A stretch of DNA of 64,000 nucleotides. Origin: an uncultured Methylophaga sp. Its GTDB lineage: Bacteria; Pseudomonadota; Gammaproteobacteria; Nitrosococcales; Methylophagaceae. The notes beneath the pieces are model-generated. The model had not been told where the DNA came from and made no database searches. It saw only the letters and a program-made list of their open reading frames with translations. The DNA lies in assembly GCA_913055695.1 (NCBI GenBank), contig CAJXKF010000002.1, forward strand, positions 372,001 to 436,000. The letters are read 5' to 3'. This document shows, in pieces, positions 36,490 to 45,658 of this stretch (position 1 is the first letter of the stretch; every line of letters begins with the position of its first letter). A program made the translations under genes and the position numbers.

Positions 36490-38410
36490 CAGGGCTCAAA
36501 GCCGTTTCACTGAAAAACGCTGCCACGTCATCAATATTCTGAGTGATAGGCATCGGTGGCAAACTGCGCATAAAAACTTTACCGTAAGGCTTACTCAAAA
36601 ACCGCGGATCACACAGCACCAATACGCCTGAATCCTGTTTGTCACGAATCAGGCGGCCAATGCCCTGTTTCAGTTGAATCACAGCCGAAGGGATCTGAAT
36701 CGAACGGAAGGGATTCCCGCCCCGCTCCCGCAGATGATTGATGCGGGCTTCCAGCACCGGATCGCCCGGCGAAGCAAAGGGAATTTTATCGATCAGCACG
36801 CAGGATAAAGCCTCACCCCGGACATCGACGCCCTCCCAGAAACTGTTGGTCCCCAGCAGCACCGCATTACCATGCTCTCTGAATTCTGCCAGAAGCTGAT
36901 TTTTGGCGCGGTTGCCCTGAACCAGTATCGGATAATCCATATCCTGTAATGCTTCAGCCACCTCATTCAGCGTCCGGTAACTGGTGAACAGCAGGAAGGT
37001 GCGGCCGCGACTGTGTTCAATGACCGAACGTGCAATCCCGGCAATATGCTGGTTGTAGCTTTGATGTGACGGTTCCACCGGTATCGATGGCATATACAAC
37101 AGGCTTTGACGGGCATAATCAAACGGACTCTGCCAGCTGGCTGTGACCGGATCCTCCAGCCCCAATTGCTGAATAAAATTATTGAATTTGCCGGCCACGG
37201 TCAGCGTCGCTGAAGTAAACACCCAGGCACTGGGCTTGTCGGCAATCCACTGCTGGAAATGCTGGCTGATTTCCTGTGGCGTCGCATGCAGTATAAAGCC
37301 GCTGCCACGGATATCGAGCCACAGCACCAGGTTTTCATCTTCATCGTTATCACTGAAAATCGACAAACGATCAATTAAATCACGACTGCGCTCAAAGCAC
37401 TGTTCCAGCCCCCTGCTCCGTTCGCTCGCTGTTTCCAGCGTTTCCATCAAGGCTTCCAGAGCGCTGATTAGTACTTCCAGTTGCTCTGTGACTTCGGGGA
37501 AACGCTGCAGACACTGATGCCAGGGCAAGCGTTGCTCGCTGTCGCCCAGACTCAGTTTGAGCTGGTGCAGTCGATTTTCCAGCTTGTCTGCCGCTCGCCG
37601 GATACTATCCATATCGTTGGCTTCCAGTTCCATCTCACGAATGCTATCGCGGCTGAGTTCCTGTAACTGATGACTGCTGACTCTGTGCCCCAGAAACTGA
37701 CTGGCAATCGCAGGCAGCTGATGGGCCTCATCGATGATAAAGGCATCAGCATCGGGTAACACCTCGCCCTGTCCGGCGGCTTTGAGCGCCATATCAGACA
37801 TCAGAAGATGATGATTGACGATGACAATATCCGCTTCCTGCGCATTACGCCGGGCTTCAACAATAAAACACTGATCATAATCCGGGCATTGCTGACCGAG
37901 ACAATTGTCGACCGTCGAGGTCACTTTGGACCATAAAATGGATTGTTCTTCCAGCAGATCGGTCTCGCTCAAATCGCCGGAGTCGGTTTTTCCAGACCAT
38001 TCACGAAGCTGCTGCAGCACATGCTGATTCATCACAGAGCTGGGTTCGGTTTCTGCCAGTGACAGACGGTAATGGCATAAATAGTTACTGCGGCCTTTTA
38101 ATAATGCCGCTGTTAAAGGCACAGACAGGACTTCACGCAGTTTCGGCAAATCCTTTTTAAATAATTGATCTTGTAAGTTTTTTGTTCCAGTGGAAATAAA
38201 AACCTTCTGACCGGACAACATCGCCGGTGCCAGATAGGCATAGGTTTTTCCGGTGCCGGTACCGGCTTCGGCAATCAGCGTTTCACGGTTGCTCAGCGCT
38301 TCACCGACTTTTTCCGCCATCTCGATTTGCTGGCTGCGGGCACTGTAATGCTCAATATGTTGAGATAACAGGCCACCATCGGCGAATAACTGTTCAATAT
38401 CGTCTTGCAT
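36482..38410 (-). CDS. yoaA: YoaA-type ATP-dependent helicase (DinG/XPD family)
   Basis: 642 residues (E. coli YoaA 636). SF2 helicase with Walker A (EAGTGTGKTYAYL), the four Fe-S cysteines (CHYR, then CLGQQCPDYDQC), the DEAH box (FIIDEAHQL) and C-terminal motif VI (QGIGRLIRD). It should be a 5'-3' Fe-S DNA helicase used in replication repair; in E. coli it works with the HolC subunit of DNA polymerase III. Eight nt separate it from the upstream GIDE-domain gene, so it is the end of a four-gene operon. Confidence 0.92.
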   Translation of the reverse strand: MQDDIEQLFADGGLLSQHIEHYSARSQQIEMAEKVGEALSNRETLIAEAGTGTGKTYAYLAPAMLSGQKVFISTGTKNLQDQLFKKDLPKLREVLSVPLTAALLKGRSNYLCHYRLSLAETEPSSVMNQHVLQQLREWSGKTDSGDLSETDLLEEQSILWSKVTSTVDNCLGQQCPDYDQCFIVEARRNAQEADIVIVNHHLLMSDMALKAAGQGEVLPDADAFIIDEAHQLPAIASQFLGHRVSSHQLQELSRDSIREMELEANDMDSIRRAADKLENRLHQLKLSLGDSEQRLPWHQCLQRFPEVTEQLEVLISALEALMETLETASERSRGLEQCFERSRDLIDRLSIFSDNDEDENLVLWLDIRGSGFILHATPQEISQHFQQWIADKPSAWVFTSATLTVAGKFNNFIQQLGLEDPVTASWQSPFDYARQSLLYMPSIPVEPSHQSYNQHIAGIARSVIEHSRGRTFLLFTSYRTLNEVAEALQDMDYPILVQGNRAKNQLLAEFREHGNAVLLGTNSFWEGVDVRGEALSCVLIDKIPFASPGDPVLEARINHLRERGGNPFRSIQIPSAVIQLKQGIGRLIRDKQDSGVLVLCDPRFLSKPYGKVFMRSLPPMPITQNIDDVAAFFSETALSPAS

Positions 38411-38418
38411 GCTTTATT

Positions 38419-39318
38419 TCAACGTTGATTGATAGCCCAGATAAGTATTGTTCCCAATATCAGAAAACCGGCCATGGCAGCCAGCGCATGTCGCTGATAG
38501 GTGGCAATGAGTTTATCTTCAGGGATAGTTGACAGAATATAAGGCTGGTTCTTGTGTGGGCTGCTTCGCATGATGCTGAGCTGTTTCATTTTTGCCCGTT
38601 GCCCAATCTGTCTTTTCACGGCGACTGTCGCATCCCGGCTTGCCTGCTGCCATTCCTGCTGACTGATTTCACCATCATTATCTCTGTCATAGCGATGCAG
38701 CAGTAAATTCGGGTCTTGTTTCCATTCACGCAGTTTATAGCTGACCTGTTGGCGGATCGTCTGATCTTCGACACTGGCGACACTCTGGAACAGACCCATC
38801 GCGTAGAGAGGTTCGCCCTCAAGAATGGTCCATTCAGTATATCGCCGTGGCGGCACCACATCATGCCTGTACCAGATCCGTTTATGGCGGGTAATCACCT
38901 GAGCATCGTCCGGATCAATGGCACACTCACCACTGCCATCATCTAGCAGGAAAACCTCTTCACTGCTGTCCTGTTTTACCACGCGCCAGCGAGTCTGGCT
39001 GTGCCTTTTACTGCTGTAGTCGCGGGTCTTTTCTTCAATTTTATAGGCATACCAGACGCAGCGGGTTTGCGATAACGGTGAAAAAATAACCGGCCCTTCC
39101 ATCATGCCGGCCTGCCCTATCAGCTCAATGTAACCCTGGGGCGCAGAGCGGATACGTGCGGTAGGAATATTTTGAATCAGTCTGGCGTGCTGATACCAGC
39201 AAGCCATTCGCCAGAATAAATAGAGAGCAACAGCCGTGACAATTGCAGCGCCCAGCCAGAACTCCCAGTCTTCGAGTTGCCTGATTTCAAGCGCGATGAC
39301 TGCCAGAAAATCCTGCAT
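38419..39318 (-). CDS. GIDE-domain membrane protein with an inserted EF-hand
   Basis: 299 residues. An N-terminal membrane helix (about 20-40) is followed by a GIDE-type region (about 60-180, 'GPVIFSPLSQTRCVWYAYKIEEK' pattern, split here: PLSQTRCVWY and AYKIEEK), named after the domain of the MULAN/GIDE E3 ligase. A canonical 12-residue EF-hand loop follows at 211-222 (DRDNDGEISQQE), then a C-terminal membrane helix (about 278-296). There is no RING domain, so ligase activity is not expected. It abuts lemA with no gap; LemA and GIDE-domain proteins are often neighbours in bacteria. The EF-hand suggests calcium sensing (inference). Confidence 0.8.
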   Translation of the reverse strand: MQDFLAVIALEIRQLEDWEFWLGAAIVTAVALYLFWRMACWYQHARLIQNIPTARIRSAPQGYIELIGQAGMMEGPVIFSPLSQTRCVWYAYKIEEKTRDYSSKRHSQTRWRVVKQDSSEEVFLLDDGSGECAIDPDDAQVITRHKRIWYRHDVVPPRRYTEWTILEGEPLYAMGLFQSVASVEDQTIRQQVSYKLREWKQDPNLLLHRYDRDNDGEISQQEWQQASRDATVAVKRQIGQRAKMKQLSIMRSSPHKNQPYILSTIPEDKLIATYQRHALAAMAGFLILGTILIWAINQR

Positions 39319-39894
39319 TTATTGTTCAAACAGACTACGCAGGTTCACATCGGCTTTTTCTTGTGCACTGAATTCAAGCAAAGTGAAAGCTTTGAAGTTA
39401 AACAGACGCGCAATAATCACATCCGGAAACTGCTCGATGCGCACATTATTGATGTTAACGCTCTCGTTGTAGAATTCACGGCGATCAGCAATGGCATTTT
39501 CGAGACCACTGATCCGGGCCTGTAAATGCTGGAATGTCTCATCCGCTTTCAGTTCAGGGTAAGCTTCAGCAAGCGCGAACAGATTACCCAATCCCAATCG
39601 CAACGCCCCTTCGGCCTGTCCCAGTTGGGCAACATCACCCTGTTGCTGAGCACTCGCGACAGAGGAGCGGGCCAGCATGACTTTTTCCAGGGTTTCCTGT
39701 TCATATTGCATGTACTGACGACAGGTTTCGACCAGTTTCGGCAACTCGTCATGTCGTTGTTTCAACAATACATCGATATTGGACCAGGCCTTGCTGACAT
39801 TATGTTTAAGGCTGACCAGATTGTTATAGATGATGACAATGTAAACCAGCAGAACTGCAAGCAGTCCCCAGAAAATAAACCCGCCCACGCTCAT
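39319..39894 (-). CDS. lemA: LemA family membrane protein
   Basis: 191 residues. One N-terminal membrane helix (about 5-25) and a long helical bundle with the family motif 'YNNLVSLKHNVSKAWSNIDV', then ELPKLVETCRQYMQYE and ENAIADRREFYNESVNINN. LemA proteins are envelope-anchored with the N-terminus outside; function is unclear. GGAGCGGCT precedes the ATG. Twelve nt separate it from the upstream gene. Confidence 0.93.
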   Translation of the reverse strand: MSVGGFIFWGLLAVLLVYIVIIYNNLVSLKHNVSKAWSNIDVLLKQRHDELPKLVETCRQYMQYEQETLEKVMLARSSVASAQQQGDVAQLGQAEGALRLGLGNLFALAEAYPELKADETFQHLQARISGLENAIADRREFYNESVNINNVRIEQFPDVIIARLFNFKAFTLLEFSAQEKADVNLRSLFEQ

Positions 39895-39906
39895 AGCCGC
39901 TCCTTG

Positions 39907-40410
39907 TTATTCGTTCTGGTTATCCCAGATTTCCTGCTCCAGACCGTTTTCACGGGTCCAGACCCGATTACCAATGATTTTAAACTGTGCAATCGACATC
40001 GCGCCGCGTTTTTTTCGGGCACTATCCGGCTTTGTTTCCATCGCCGCAGCAATCGCTTCGCGGCTGGCCTCAAAAATTTCTTCAGCTTCGTATTGTTCGT
40101 CAAATAAGACGAGTACGGCAAAATCCCAGTCCTGGTCCGGATTGAGTTGACCAATTCTAGGGCTGGAGCGGGTATTCTCGAAGATCGCACGGCCTTTGAT
40201 GATAAATTTTTTATCCTTCCGCTCGTCGCTGAGGCCCAGGGCATCAATCGGACTGCCCGGCTCATCAATCAGCGAGAGCTTGAGTGCTTTGGCGGCATCG
40301 AAGCGGGCGATTTCGCCGGTGACGGGCAAGCTGCTCCCGGTAGTCTGGCGATATTTTGCGGCCAGTTGCCGGGTTTCATGCATCAATTTATCTATGGAGT
40401 AAAGTTCCAT
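39907..40410 (-). CDS. Uncharacterised DUF6998-like protein, possible nuclease fold
   Basis: About 167 residues from the ATG at 40410; two earlier in-frame ATGs exist but have no better ribosome site. The pattern 'LPVTGEIARFDAAKAL' followed by PIDALGL and KFIIKGRAIFENTR recalls the DUF6998-type family, where GEI(x)nEAA, GxDA and IKGR are conserved. The E...D...xIK arrangement is reminiscent of PD-(D/E)xK folds, but this is inference. First gene of the operon with lemA, the GIDE-EF gene and yoaA. Confidence 0.65.
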   Translation of the reverse strand: MELYSIDKLMHETRQLAAKYRQTTGSSLPVTGEIARFDAAKALKLSLIDEPGSPIDALGLSDERKDKKFIIKGRAIFENTRSSPRIGQLNPDQDWDFAVLVLFDEQYEAEEIFEASREAIAAAMETKPDSARKKRGAMSIAQFKIIGNRVWTRENGLEQEIWDNQNE

Positions 40411-40452
40411 GTCTGCCTGTGCGGTTTGTATCTTAAGGCTCATTATACATGG

Positions 40453-40491
40453 CAAAAAAAACGGTCCATCCACTGTTGCAGACGGACCGTT
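40453..40491 (-). terminator. Rho-independent terminator of the Fae-like gene
   Basis: On the - strand an 8-bp stem (AACGGTCC / GGACCGTT) with a 16-nt loop is followed by eight T. It lies about 70 bp after the stop of the Fae-like gene and before the lemA operon. Confidence 0.8.
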
Positions 40492-40558
40492 AAAAATATG
40501 AGGCTGTGAATCAATCCTCTTTATGATAGACCACAGCTAAGTCACTGAGTTTCCTGCC

Positions 40559-41140
40559 TTAATGGTGTTCGTCTTTGGCAGTTTTCTCAACATTGACTTT
40601 GGCATCCAGTTCTTTCTGGTAGTACTTGTGAACCAGCTTCTCCTGGTTTTCCAGCAGGTAGTCGATGCCAGGTTCGTTATTCATCGCTTTTTCCAGCGCA
40701 ATACGGGTCGCATCACGATGGATCTTGAACAGGGCTTCATGGTCCAGATCTTCAACGGTAGTGATGCTTGGGTTCAGCCAGACTGAGACGATAATGCCCA
40801 GATCGTTGACTTTGTCTTTAGGGATGGTGCCGTTACGAACTGCGTCCAGCACACCGTTGGCGATCGCGCCTTGAACGGTACCCATCAGAATGTTGGTGTA
40901 GTCAGTGTGTTTTACAGTGACTTTACTGACCATGATGGTGGCAGGACGAACCTGAACATCAGTGTTCATCAGGGCCAGTACACGAGAGTGGCCTTTGACC
41001 TGGTCACCCATCAGATTGGCAAAGGCAGTACCGAACGGGCCGTCCAGTTCGCCGATAACCACTTCCGGTTCTGCTGCTGTAAAGGCAGGACCACCTGCGA
41101 CCAGCGCTTCACCGGTACGCATTACAATTTTATCAGTCAT
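40559..41140 (-). CDS. Formaldehyde-activating enzyme (Fae) homologue lacking the catalytic His
   Basis: 193 residues from the ATG at 41140 (AAGGAG 8 nt upstream). The Fae fold is recognisable: TGEALVAGG near the start, TAFANLMG, a conserved 'VRPATIMVSKVTVK', GAIANGVLDAV, and a C-terminal DATRIALEKAMNNEP. Fae condenses formaldehyde with tetrahydromethanopterin in methylotrophs. When aligned with M. extorquens Fae, His17 (proposed general acid) falls at Glu24 here (AAEPEVVIG instead of VAHIDLIIG). It also has a charged tail of about 30 residues. It may be a paralogue (Fae2/Fae3-like) with another role such as binding formaldehyde or a pterin. It stands alone with its own terminator. Confidence 0.85.
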   Translation of the reverse strand: MTDKIVMRTGEALVAGGPAFTAAEPEVVIGELDGPFGTAFANLMGDQVKGHSRVLALMNTDVQVRPATIMVSKVTVKHTDYTNILMGTVQGAIANGVLDAVRNGTIPKDKVNDLGIIVSVWLNPSITTVEDLDHEALFKIHRDATRIALEKAMNNEPGIDYLLENQEKLVHKYYQKELDAKVNVEKTAKDEHH

Positions 41141-41481
41141 GGAGTTTCTCCTTAGTTTCAAATGGAAATAAATTCATTATCCCGCTCTGGGTGGGTCGTC
41201 GCAACCTGCGTCCCGTCTTGTTTGGCAGGCTATATCACTGCAATCAACCATAAAACAGGGGCTTGCAGGCGGCTGAAAAACGCAGCCTGGAAAACCGAGC
41301 CAGCATCATTTCAGTGCAATAAGCGATGTGCTGCGCAGATAGCTAGCTAACACTGTCTGCCATGAGAAAGACAATACATACTATTGATTATTGACAAATT
41401 TTACTCCGGCAGGCACTTAAGACCTGCTTTATCGGTCAGACAAGGCAAGTTAAACTAGCCCTTTTCCATAAGTTCAATACC
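41141..41481. other. Divergent promoter region between the Fae homologue and the truncated haemoglobin
   Basis: 341 bp without a convincing gene. A perfect -35 hexamer TTGACA at 41391-41396 points toward the haemoglobin gene, but the -10 position (CACTTA) is poor, so an activator may be needed. For the Fae homologue, TGTTTT with a 17-bp spacer to TATAGC is a weak candidate. An imperfect stem (CAGGC / GCCTG) sits at about 41265-41290. Confidence 0.4.
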
Positions 41482-41883
41482 ATGGCAAACATTGCAACAC
41501 CCTATGAACGAATCGGCGGCGAAGCCGGTGTCAGGAAATTGTGTCAGACTTTCTATCAGATCATGTGTGACACGCAGCAGACTCAGCTAATCCGCAATCT
41601 GCACCCGGAAGACATCAGTCGCAGTGAAGAAAAACTGTTTATGTTCCTGAGCGGCTGGCTCGGCGGGCCATCGCTATTTACCGACAAATTCGGCCATCCC
41701 CGGCTGCGTGCCCGCCACCTGCCCTTCTCTATCGGCATAGAAGAACGCGATCAGTGGCTCTACTGCATGGCACAGGCACTGAAATCGATGGATCTTGACC
41801 CCTTGTTTGCCGAACAATTAATGTCCTCATTCGTACAAACCGCTGACTTCATGCGTAACAGACAGGAGCAAACCACGGGATGA
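41482..41883 (+). CDS. Group II truncated haemoglobin
   Basis: 133 residues. Pattern of trHbO-type globins: 'YERIGGEAGVRKL', FYQIM, 'FLSGWLGGPSLFT', then HPRLRARHLPFSIG with the proximal His in RARH and the conserved Trp in ERDQWLYCM. It should bind haem and O2, NO or peroxide; physiological role is probably oxygen or NO handling. Its stop overlaps the next gene's ATG (ATGA), so the pair is coupled. Confidence 0.92.
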   Translation: MANIATPYERIGGEAGVRKLCQTFYQIMCDTQQTQLIRNLHPEDISRSEEKLFMFLSGWLGGPSLFTDKFGHPRLRARHLPFSIGIEERDQWLYCMAQALKSMDLDPLFAEQLMSSFVQTADFMRNRQEQTTG

Positions 41884-42632
41884 AAATCGGGGCATTAATT
41901 ATCGGCGATGAGATCCTCTCCGGTAAAAGACAGGATCGTCATTTTGCACATTTACAGGAAGTGCTCGCGGCACGCGGGCTGGAGCTGAGCTGGAGTCTGA
42001 TTGTGGGAGACGATGCTGCCGATCTTGAACGTGCCATGCGTTTTTCGATGGCCAGTGATGATCTGGTATTCAGTTTCGGTGGCATTGGTGCCACCCCGGA
42101 TGACAGAACCCGCCAGACCGCAGCCCTGGTTAAAGGTGTGCCTCTGGTCCCACATCCTCAGGCGGTCAAGGAAATTGAAGACAAGTTCGGCGAAGCCGCC
42201 TACCCCAATCGTATTCTGATGGCTCACCTGCCCGAAGGCTGCAGGCTCATTCCCAACCCGGTTAATCGCGTGGCAGGCTTCAGCGTCGATAATCATCATT
42301 TTATGCCCGGCTTTCCGGAAATGGCCTGGCCGATGGTGGAATGGCTGCTCGATAATGAATATGCTCATTTACGTGATTTGAGACCACGTAGCGAGCGCAT
42401 TATTCGCATTACAAAAGGGCGTGAATCCGATTTGCTCGAGACCATGAACCAGATAGTCGATGATTATCCTGATCTGCTTTTATCCAGCCTGCCGCATCTC
42501 GGCGATGAACCCTACATCCTGTTCAGCCTGCGCGGTGATGAACAGCAGGTGGAACAGGCCATGGCCGTGATGATTGCCGAAATCGAGAAGTCCGGTTTCG
42601 TCTGGGATGATCATGCCGGCGGCAGAAAATAA
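41880..42632 (+). CDS. Molybdopterin-binding (MoaB/CinA N-terminal) domain protein
   Basis: 250 residues. The MoCF-biosynthesis fold is clear: 'IGALIIGDEILSGKRQD', SFGGIGATPDDRTRQT (the ligand-binding GGxGxTxDD motif), then a short C-terminal domain. This matches the stand-alone CinA N-terminal family rather than full CinA (no deamidase domain). Substrate unknown; a nucleotide or pterin is likely. Coupled to the globin gene and overlapping the convergent AEC transporter by 22 nt. Confidence 0.85.
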   Translation: MKIGALIIGDEILSGKRQDRHFAHLQEVLAARGLELSWSLIVGDDAADLERAMRFSMASDDLVFSFGGIGATPDDRTRQTAALVKGVPLVPHPQAVKEIEDKFGEAAYPNRILMAHLPEGCRLIPNPVNRVAGFSVDNHHFMPGFPEMAWPMVEWLLDNEYAHLRDLRPRSERIIRITKGRESDLLETMNQIVDDYPDLLLSSLPHLGDEPYILFSLRGDEQQVEQAMAVMIAEIEKSGFVWDDHAGGRK

Positions 42633-43531
42633 AACCATAAGGTCAGAGACAGCACACTGATGACGGTGGTCAGGAATACCGCAGCCGCGTAGATGGCACT
42701 ATCAAGACCATAACGCTCGCAAATCACGATACCGAATATCATGGTCGGCATCGCTGCCAGCAACACCACGGCAGTGGAAACAGGTGCCGGCATGGCAAGA
42801 CCATGACTGACGCCCAGTGCCACAATGGGCGCTATCAACAGAGAAATAACCGTCACCGGCAACAGCATCGGCAGAAACTTTAAGCGCATCGTATCCCAGC
42901 GAATGCTCATGCCCAGCGCTATCAGCATCAGTGGTACGACCCCGCCCGATAAGGTAGACAAGGTGTTGTGAATGAGCTCAGGTCTGGCAATATCGAATAT
43001 ATTCAGCAACATGGCGACTGCAACAGCCCACAACGGCGGCACTTTGCGAAGTTCCCGCCACGGATGTACCTGCCGGCCATCTGCGCCGAAATGATGCGCC
43101 ATCAATATGCCCAGTGTCATTAAAACCGGGGTGCAGGCGAATAAGTCAAATTGCAGTACAACGGAGTTACTCCACTTTCCGAGGACCTGGTCGGTGACAG
43201 GCAGCCCAAGATAGGTTGCATTGGGAAACACGGCGGCCAGTAACAAAGCGCCTTTCGTGGGCCGGCTGACTTCAAAAAAACGCAGCACCAGAAACATCAG
43301 CAAAGCCGAGCTTGCCAGTGTCGACAAAGCAACCAGCGAGATTTTCATCGAAGTGAAGTCAATCGGCGCCCCCCAGATTACATCCAGTACCAGTGCCGGT
43401 AGCAGGATATAAAACACCAGATCGGTCAATGCCCGGCGATGAGCCAGTGCAGGGATATGCTTAGGAGCCAGCAATCGCCACAGTGTGCCAAAGGCAATTA
43501 ACAAGCCCATCTGCATCATGGTCGACAACAT
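42611..43531 (-). CDS. AEC (auxin efflux carrier) family transporter
   Basis: About 306 residues with ten predicted membrane helices in two five-helix halves. Typical AEC features are the helix-breaking prolines in the middle of helices ('VFPNATYLGLPV' and 'LAAMPTMIFGIVICERYGLD'). It would export or import a small organic anion; the substrate is unknown. The start at 43531 with AAGGTG about 7 nt upstream gives the usual family length. The open frame continues to 43753 but would run into the lapD promoter. Confidence 0.85.
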   Translation of the reverse strand: MLSTMMQMGLLIAFGTLWRLLAPKHIPALAHRRALTDLVFYILLPALVLDVIWGAPIDFTSMKISLVALSTLASSALLMFLVLRFFEVSRPTKGALLLAAVFPNATYLGLPVTDQVLGKWSNSVVLQFDLFACTPVLMTLGILMAHHFGADGRQVHPWRELRKVPPLWAVAVAMLLNIFDIARPELIHNTLSTLSGGVVPLMLIALGMSIRWDTMRLKFLPMLLPVTVISLLIAPIVALGVSHGLAMPAPVSTAVVLLAAMPTMIFGIVICERYGLDSAIYAAAVFLTTVISVLSLTLWFYFLPPA

Positions 43532-43610
43532 GCGCATCACCTTACAGGGAGAAAAACAGATCCTAGCAACCAGCGCGCTAAAACAAAAGCGCCGAATCGC
43601 CCGAATCACC

Positions 43611-43639
43611 TTGCCTGAAGCCGGCTGGCAGCGTATCTT
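43611..43639 (+). promoter_or_regulatory. Candidate promoter of lapD-lapG
   Basis: TTGCCT at 43611-43616, a 17-bp spacer and TATCTT at 43634-43639, about 100 bp before the lapD start. Each hexamer matches the sigma-70 consensus at four of six positions and spacing is ideal. Confidence 0.45.
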
Positions 43640-43739
43640 TAGGTGAATTTCGTCATTAATTTGAGATAGACCAGATGGATAGCCGGGGTTTATCAGATGA
43701 TGAATGAATTGTGCATTGGCCTGTTTCGAGGAACGCATT

Positions 43740-45638
43740 ATGTCTCTGTCCAAGCAACTTCTGATCCTGATCAGTCTGATTTTTCTGATTGTTTTCTCGG
43801 TCAGCTTCTACCTGAGTATGAGTAACATCCGTAATTACCTGGAAGTGGAATCCGAGATCCACGTTCAGGACACCGCCACTTCATTGGGCCTGTCGCTGAG
43901 CCCGCATATGAGCGATGAGCAGGATCCGATATTGCTGACGATGATGAATGCTATCTTCGATATGGGGTACTACAAGGAAATGCGACTGGAAAATGTCGAT
44001 GGCGAAAACCTCGTGACCTTGACGAACCCGGTGCAGATAGAAGGCGTACCCGACTGGCTGATCAAACTGTTGCCGATGAAAACCGCCACAGCCAGGACCG
44101 AAATCAGTTCAGGCTGGAATATTTCAGGCACGCTTTATGTGACCAGCAACCCCGCCTATGCCTATCTCAAGCTTTATGAACAGGCCAAGGAAACCCTGCT
44201 CTACTCGCTTCTTATATTCATCGCTGCGTTTCTGTTGCTGATGCTGGTATTGAGACTCACCCTGCAACCACTGAGAGATATTCAGAAACAGGCCAATGAA
44301 ATCTCCAGCGGCAATTTCACCACCATCAGCAAACTGCCCTGGACGACTGAAGTCCGGCAGGTCGCCAACTCGATGAATGGCATGTCACGCAAGATAGGCG
44401 ACACCATTACCCGTCTCAACAACCGTCTGGATTCATTGAGTGACAGCCTGAAACGGGATCCACTGACCCGCCTGCTGAACCAGGCCACATTCAGTGTCGA
44501 CGTCAAACGCGCCCTGTCCGCCGGCACTCATGGCTACGTGCTGTATTTCAAATTTGACGATCTGGCGACCATCAGCAAAGCGCTGGGTAACCAGAAAGTC
44601 GATAAACTGCTGCAATCTTTTGCCGAACTGCTACGGAAAAACGCGGCTGATGGCGCTGATAGCTACCGGCTTTACGGTTCTGAATTTGCACTGATAAGCC
44701 CCGAGGCAGATGTGAATTCGGTCACAGCTTTAGCCGAACGTCTCAAGCACGATATCAATGAGTTAGGCCAACAATATGAGCTCGATGACATGATGCATAC
44801 CGGTATTGTGTATTTCGACAAGACCAGTGAATTCGACCGTCTGATGCCGGCCTTGATCGAAGCTTATGAACAGGCCAGAAACATCGGCCAGAATGCCTTT
44901 TTCATCAAGCAGGACAGCATCAGCTCGATGTCTGAACAGGCCTGGCGCGAAGCGATAGTCAATGCCATTGACAACAACACGCCGGAAATCACTTTCACCG
45001 CCGAGGCCTATAACTACAACACCGAAACACCGGTTAAAGTGATGCAGGAAGCCTTTACCGTGGTCAAAGACAGCAACGGTAAACCCCTGTCTATCGGTAC
45101 TTTCTTCTCGGTAGCGCAGGAATTTGATCTGGCTGAAGATCTCGACAAACTCATCATCAATAAAATCATTCTGAAGATGGAAGCCGAGAATATCACCACG
45201 CCGGTGACCATCAACCTGTCGATGCCATCGGTCTCTTCGCTGGGCTTCCAGCGCTGGCTTAGAGCCCGTCTGGAACAAACCAGCCTAGCTAACCATTTAC
45301 TGGCTTTCTCGGTTACCGCCTATGCTGCCGCCAAGGATATAGCCGCCTTTGACAGTTTCAGCAGCTTTGCAGAGTCGCTGGGTGCCACGGTGCTGTTAAA
45401 ACGTTACTCCTCCGATATTATTCCAGTCGATATGCTGCGTGAGCTGCATATCGACTATATTCGTCTGGCACGTGATCTGACCCATAACATCAGAGGCAAT
45501 GCCAGTAAGCCGGACTTCCTGGAGCTGATTCAGGAAGTCTCCAGTCTGATTGAAATCAAAGTCCTCGCCGAGTCGGTAGAAGCCGATGAAGACTTTGAAA
45601 TCGTCAAGCAGGCAGGCCTGTTCGGTATCAGCCGCTGA
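43740..45638 (+). CDS. lapD: LapD-like c-di-GMP effector (degenerate GGDEF-EAL)
   Basis: 632 residues from the ATG at 43740 (GAGGAA upstream). Order: membrane helix (about 5-25), periplasmic LapD/MoxY N-terminal domain (about 26-150), second helix (about 155-178), HAMP and signalling helix (about 180-250), GGDEF-like and EAL-like domains. The GGDEF active site reads YGSEF and the EAL motif reads AEAY, so both enzyme activities are probably lost, as in Pseudomonas LapD, which binds c-di-GMP and sequesters LapG. The EAL domain stops at ...LFGISR, where homologues continue for 10-20 residues. Operon with lapG 20 nt downstream. Confidence 0.9.
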   Translation: MSLSKQLLILISLIFLIVFSVSFYLSMSNIRNYLEVESEIHVQDTATSLGLSLSPHMSDEQDPILLTMMNAIFDMGYYKEMRLENVDGENLVTLTNPVQIEGVPDWLIKLLPMKTATARTEISSGWNISGTLYVTSNPAYAYLKLYEQAKETLLYSLLIFIAAFLLLMLVLRLTLQPLRDIQKQANEISSGNFTTISKLPWTTEVRQVANSMNGMSRKIGDTITRLNNRLDSLSDSLKRDPLTRLLNQATFSVDVKRALSAGTHGYVLYFKFDDLATISKALGNQKVDKLLQSFAELLRKNAADGADSYRLYGSEFALISPEADVNSVTALAERLKHDINELGQQYELDDMMHTGIVYFDKTSEFDRLMPALIEAYEQARNIGQNAFFIKQDSISSMSEQAWREAIVNAIDNNTPEITFTAEAYNYNTETPVKVMQEAFTVVKDSNGKPLSIGTFFSVAQEFDLAEDLDKLIINKIILKMEAENITTPVTINLSMPSVSSLGFQRWLRARLEQTSLANHLLAFSVTAYAAAKDIAAFDSFSSFAESLGATVLLKRYSSDIIPVDMLRELHIDYIRLARDLTHNIRGNASKPDFLELIQEVSSLIEIKVLAESVEADEDFEIVKQAGLFGISR

Positions 45639-45658
45639 GACTGATTACCGGGGGATTG

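Noticed and set aside
36701..36715. KOPS-like GGAAGGG at about 36.7 kb
   Set aside because: The first G is C, so only seven of eight positions match.
45639..45658. Frameshift that would extend the LapD EAL domain past GISR
   Set aside because: Neither other frame continues with recognisable EAL sequence, and lapG begins 20 nt later with its own ribosome site.
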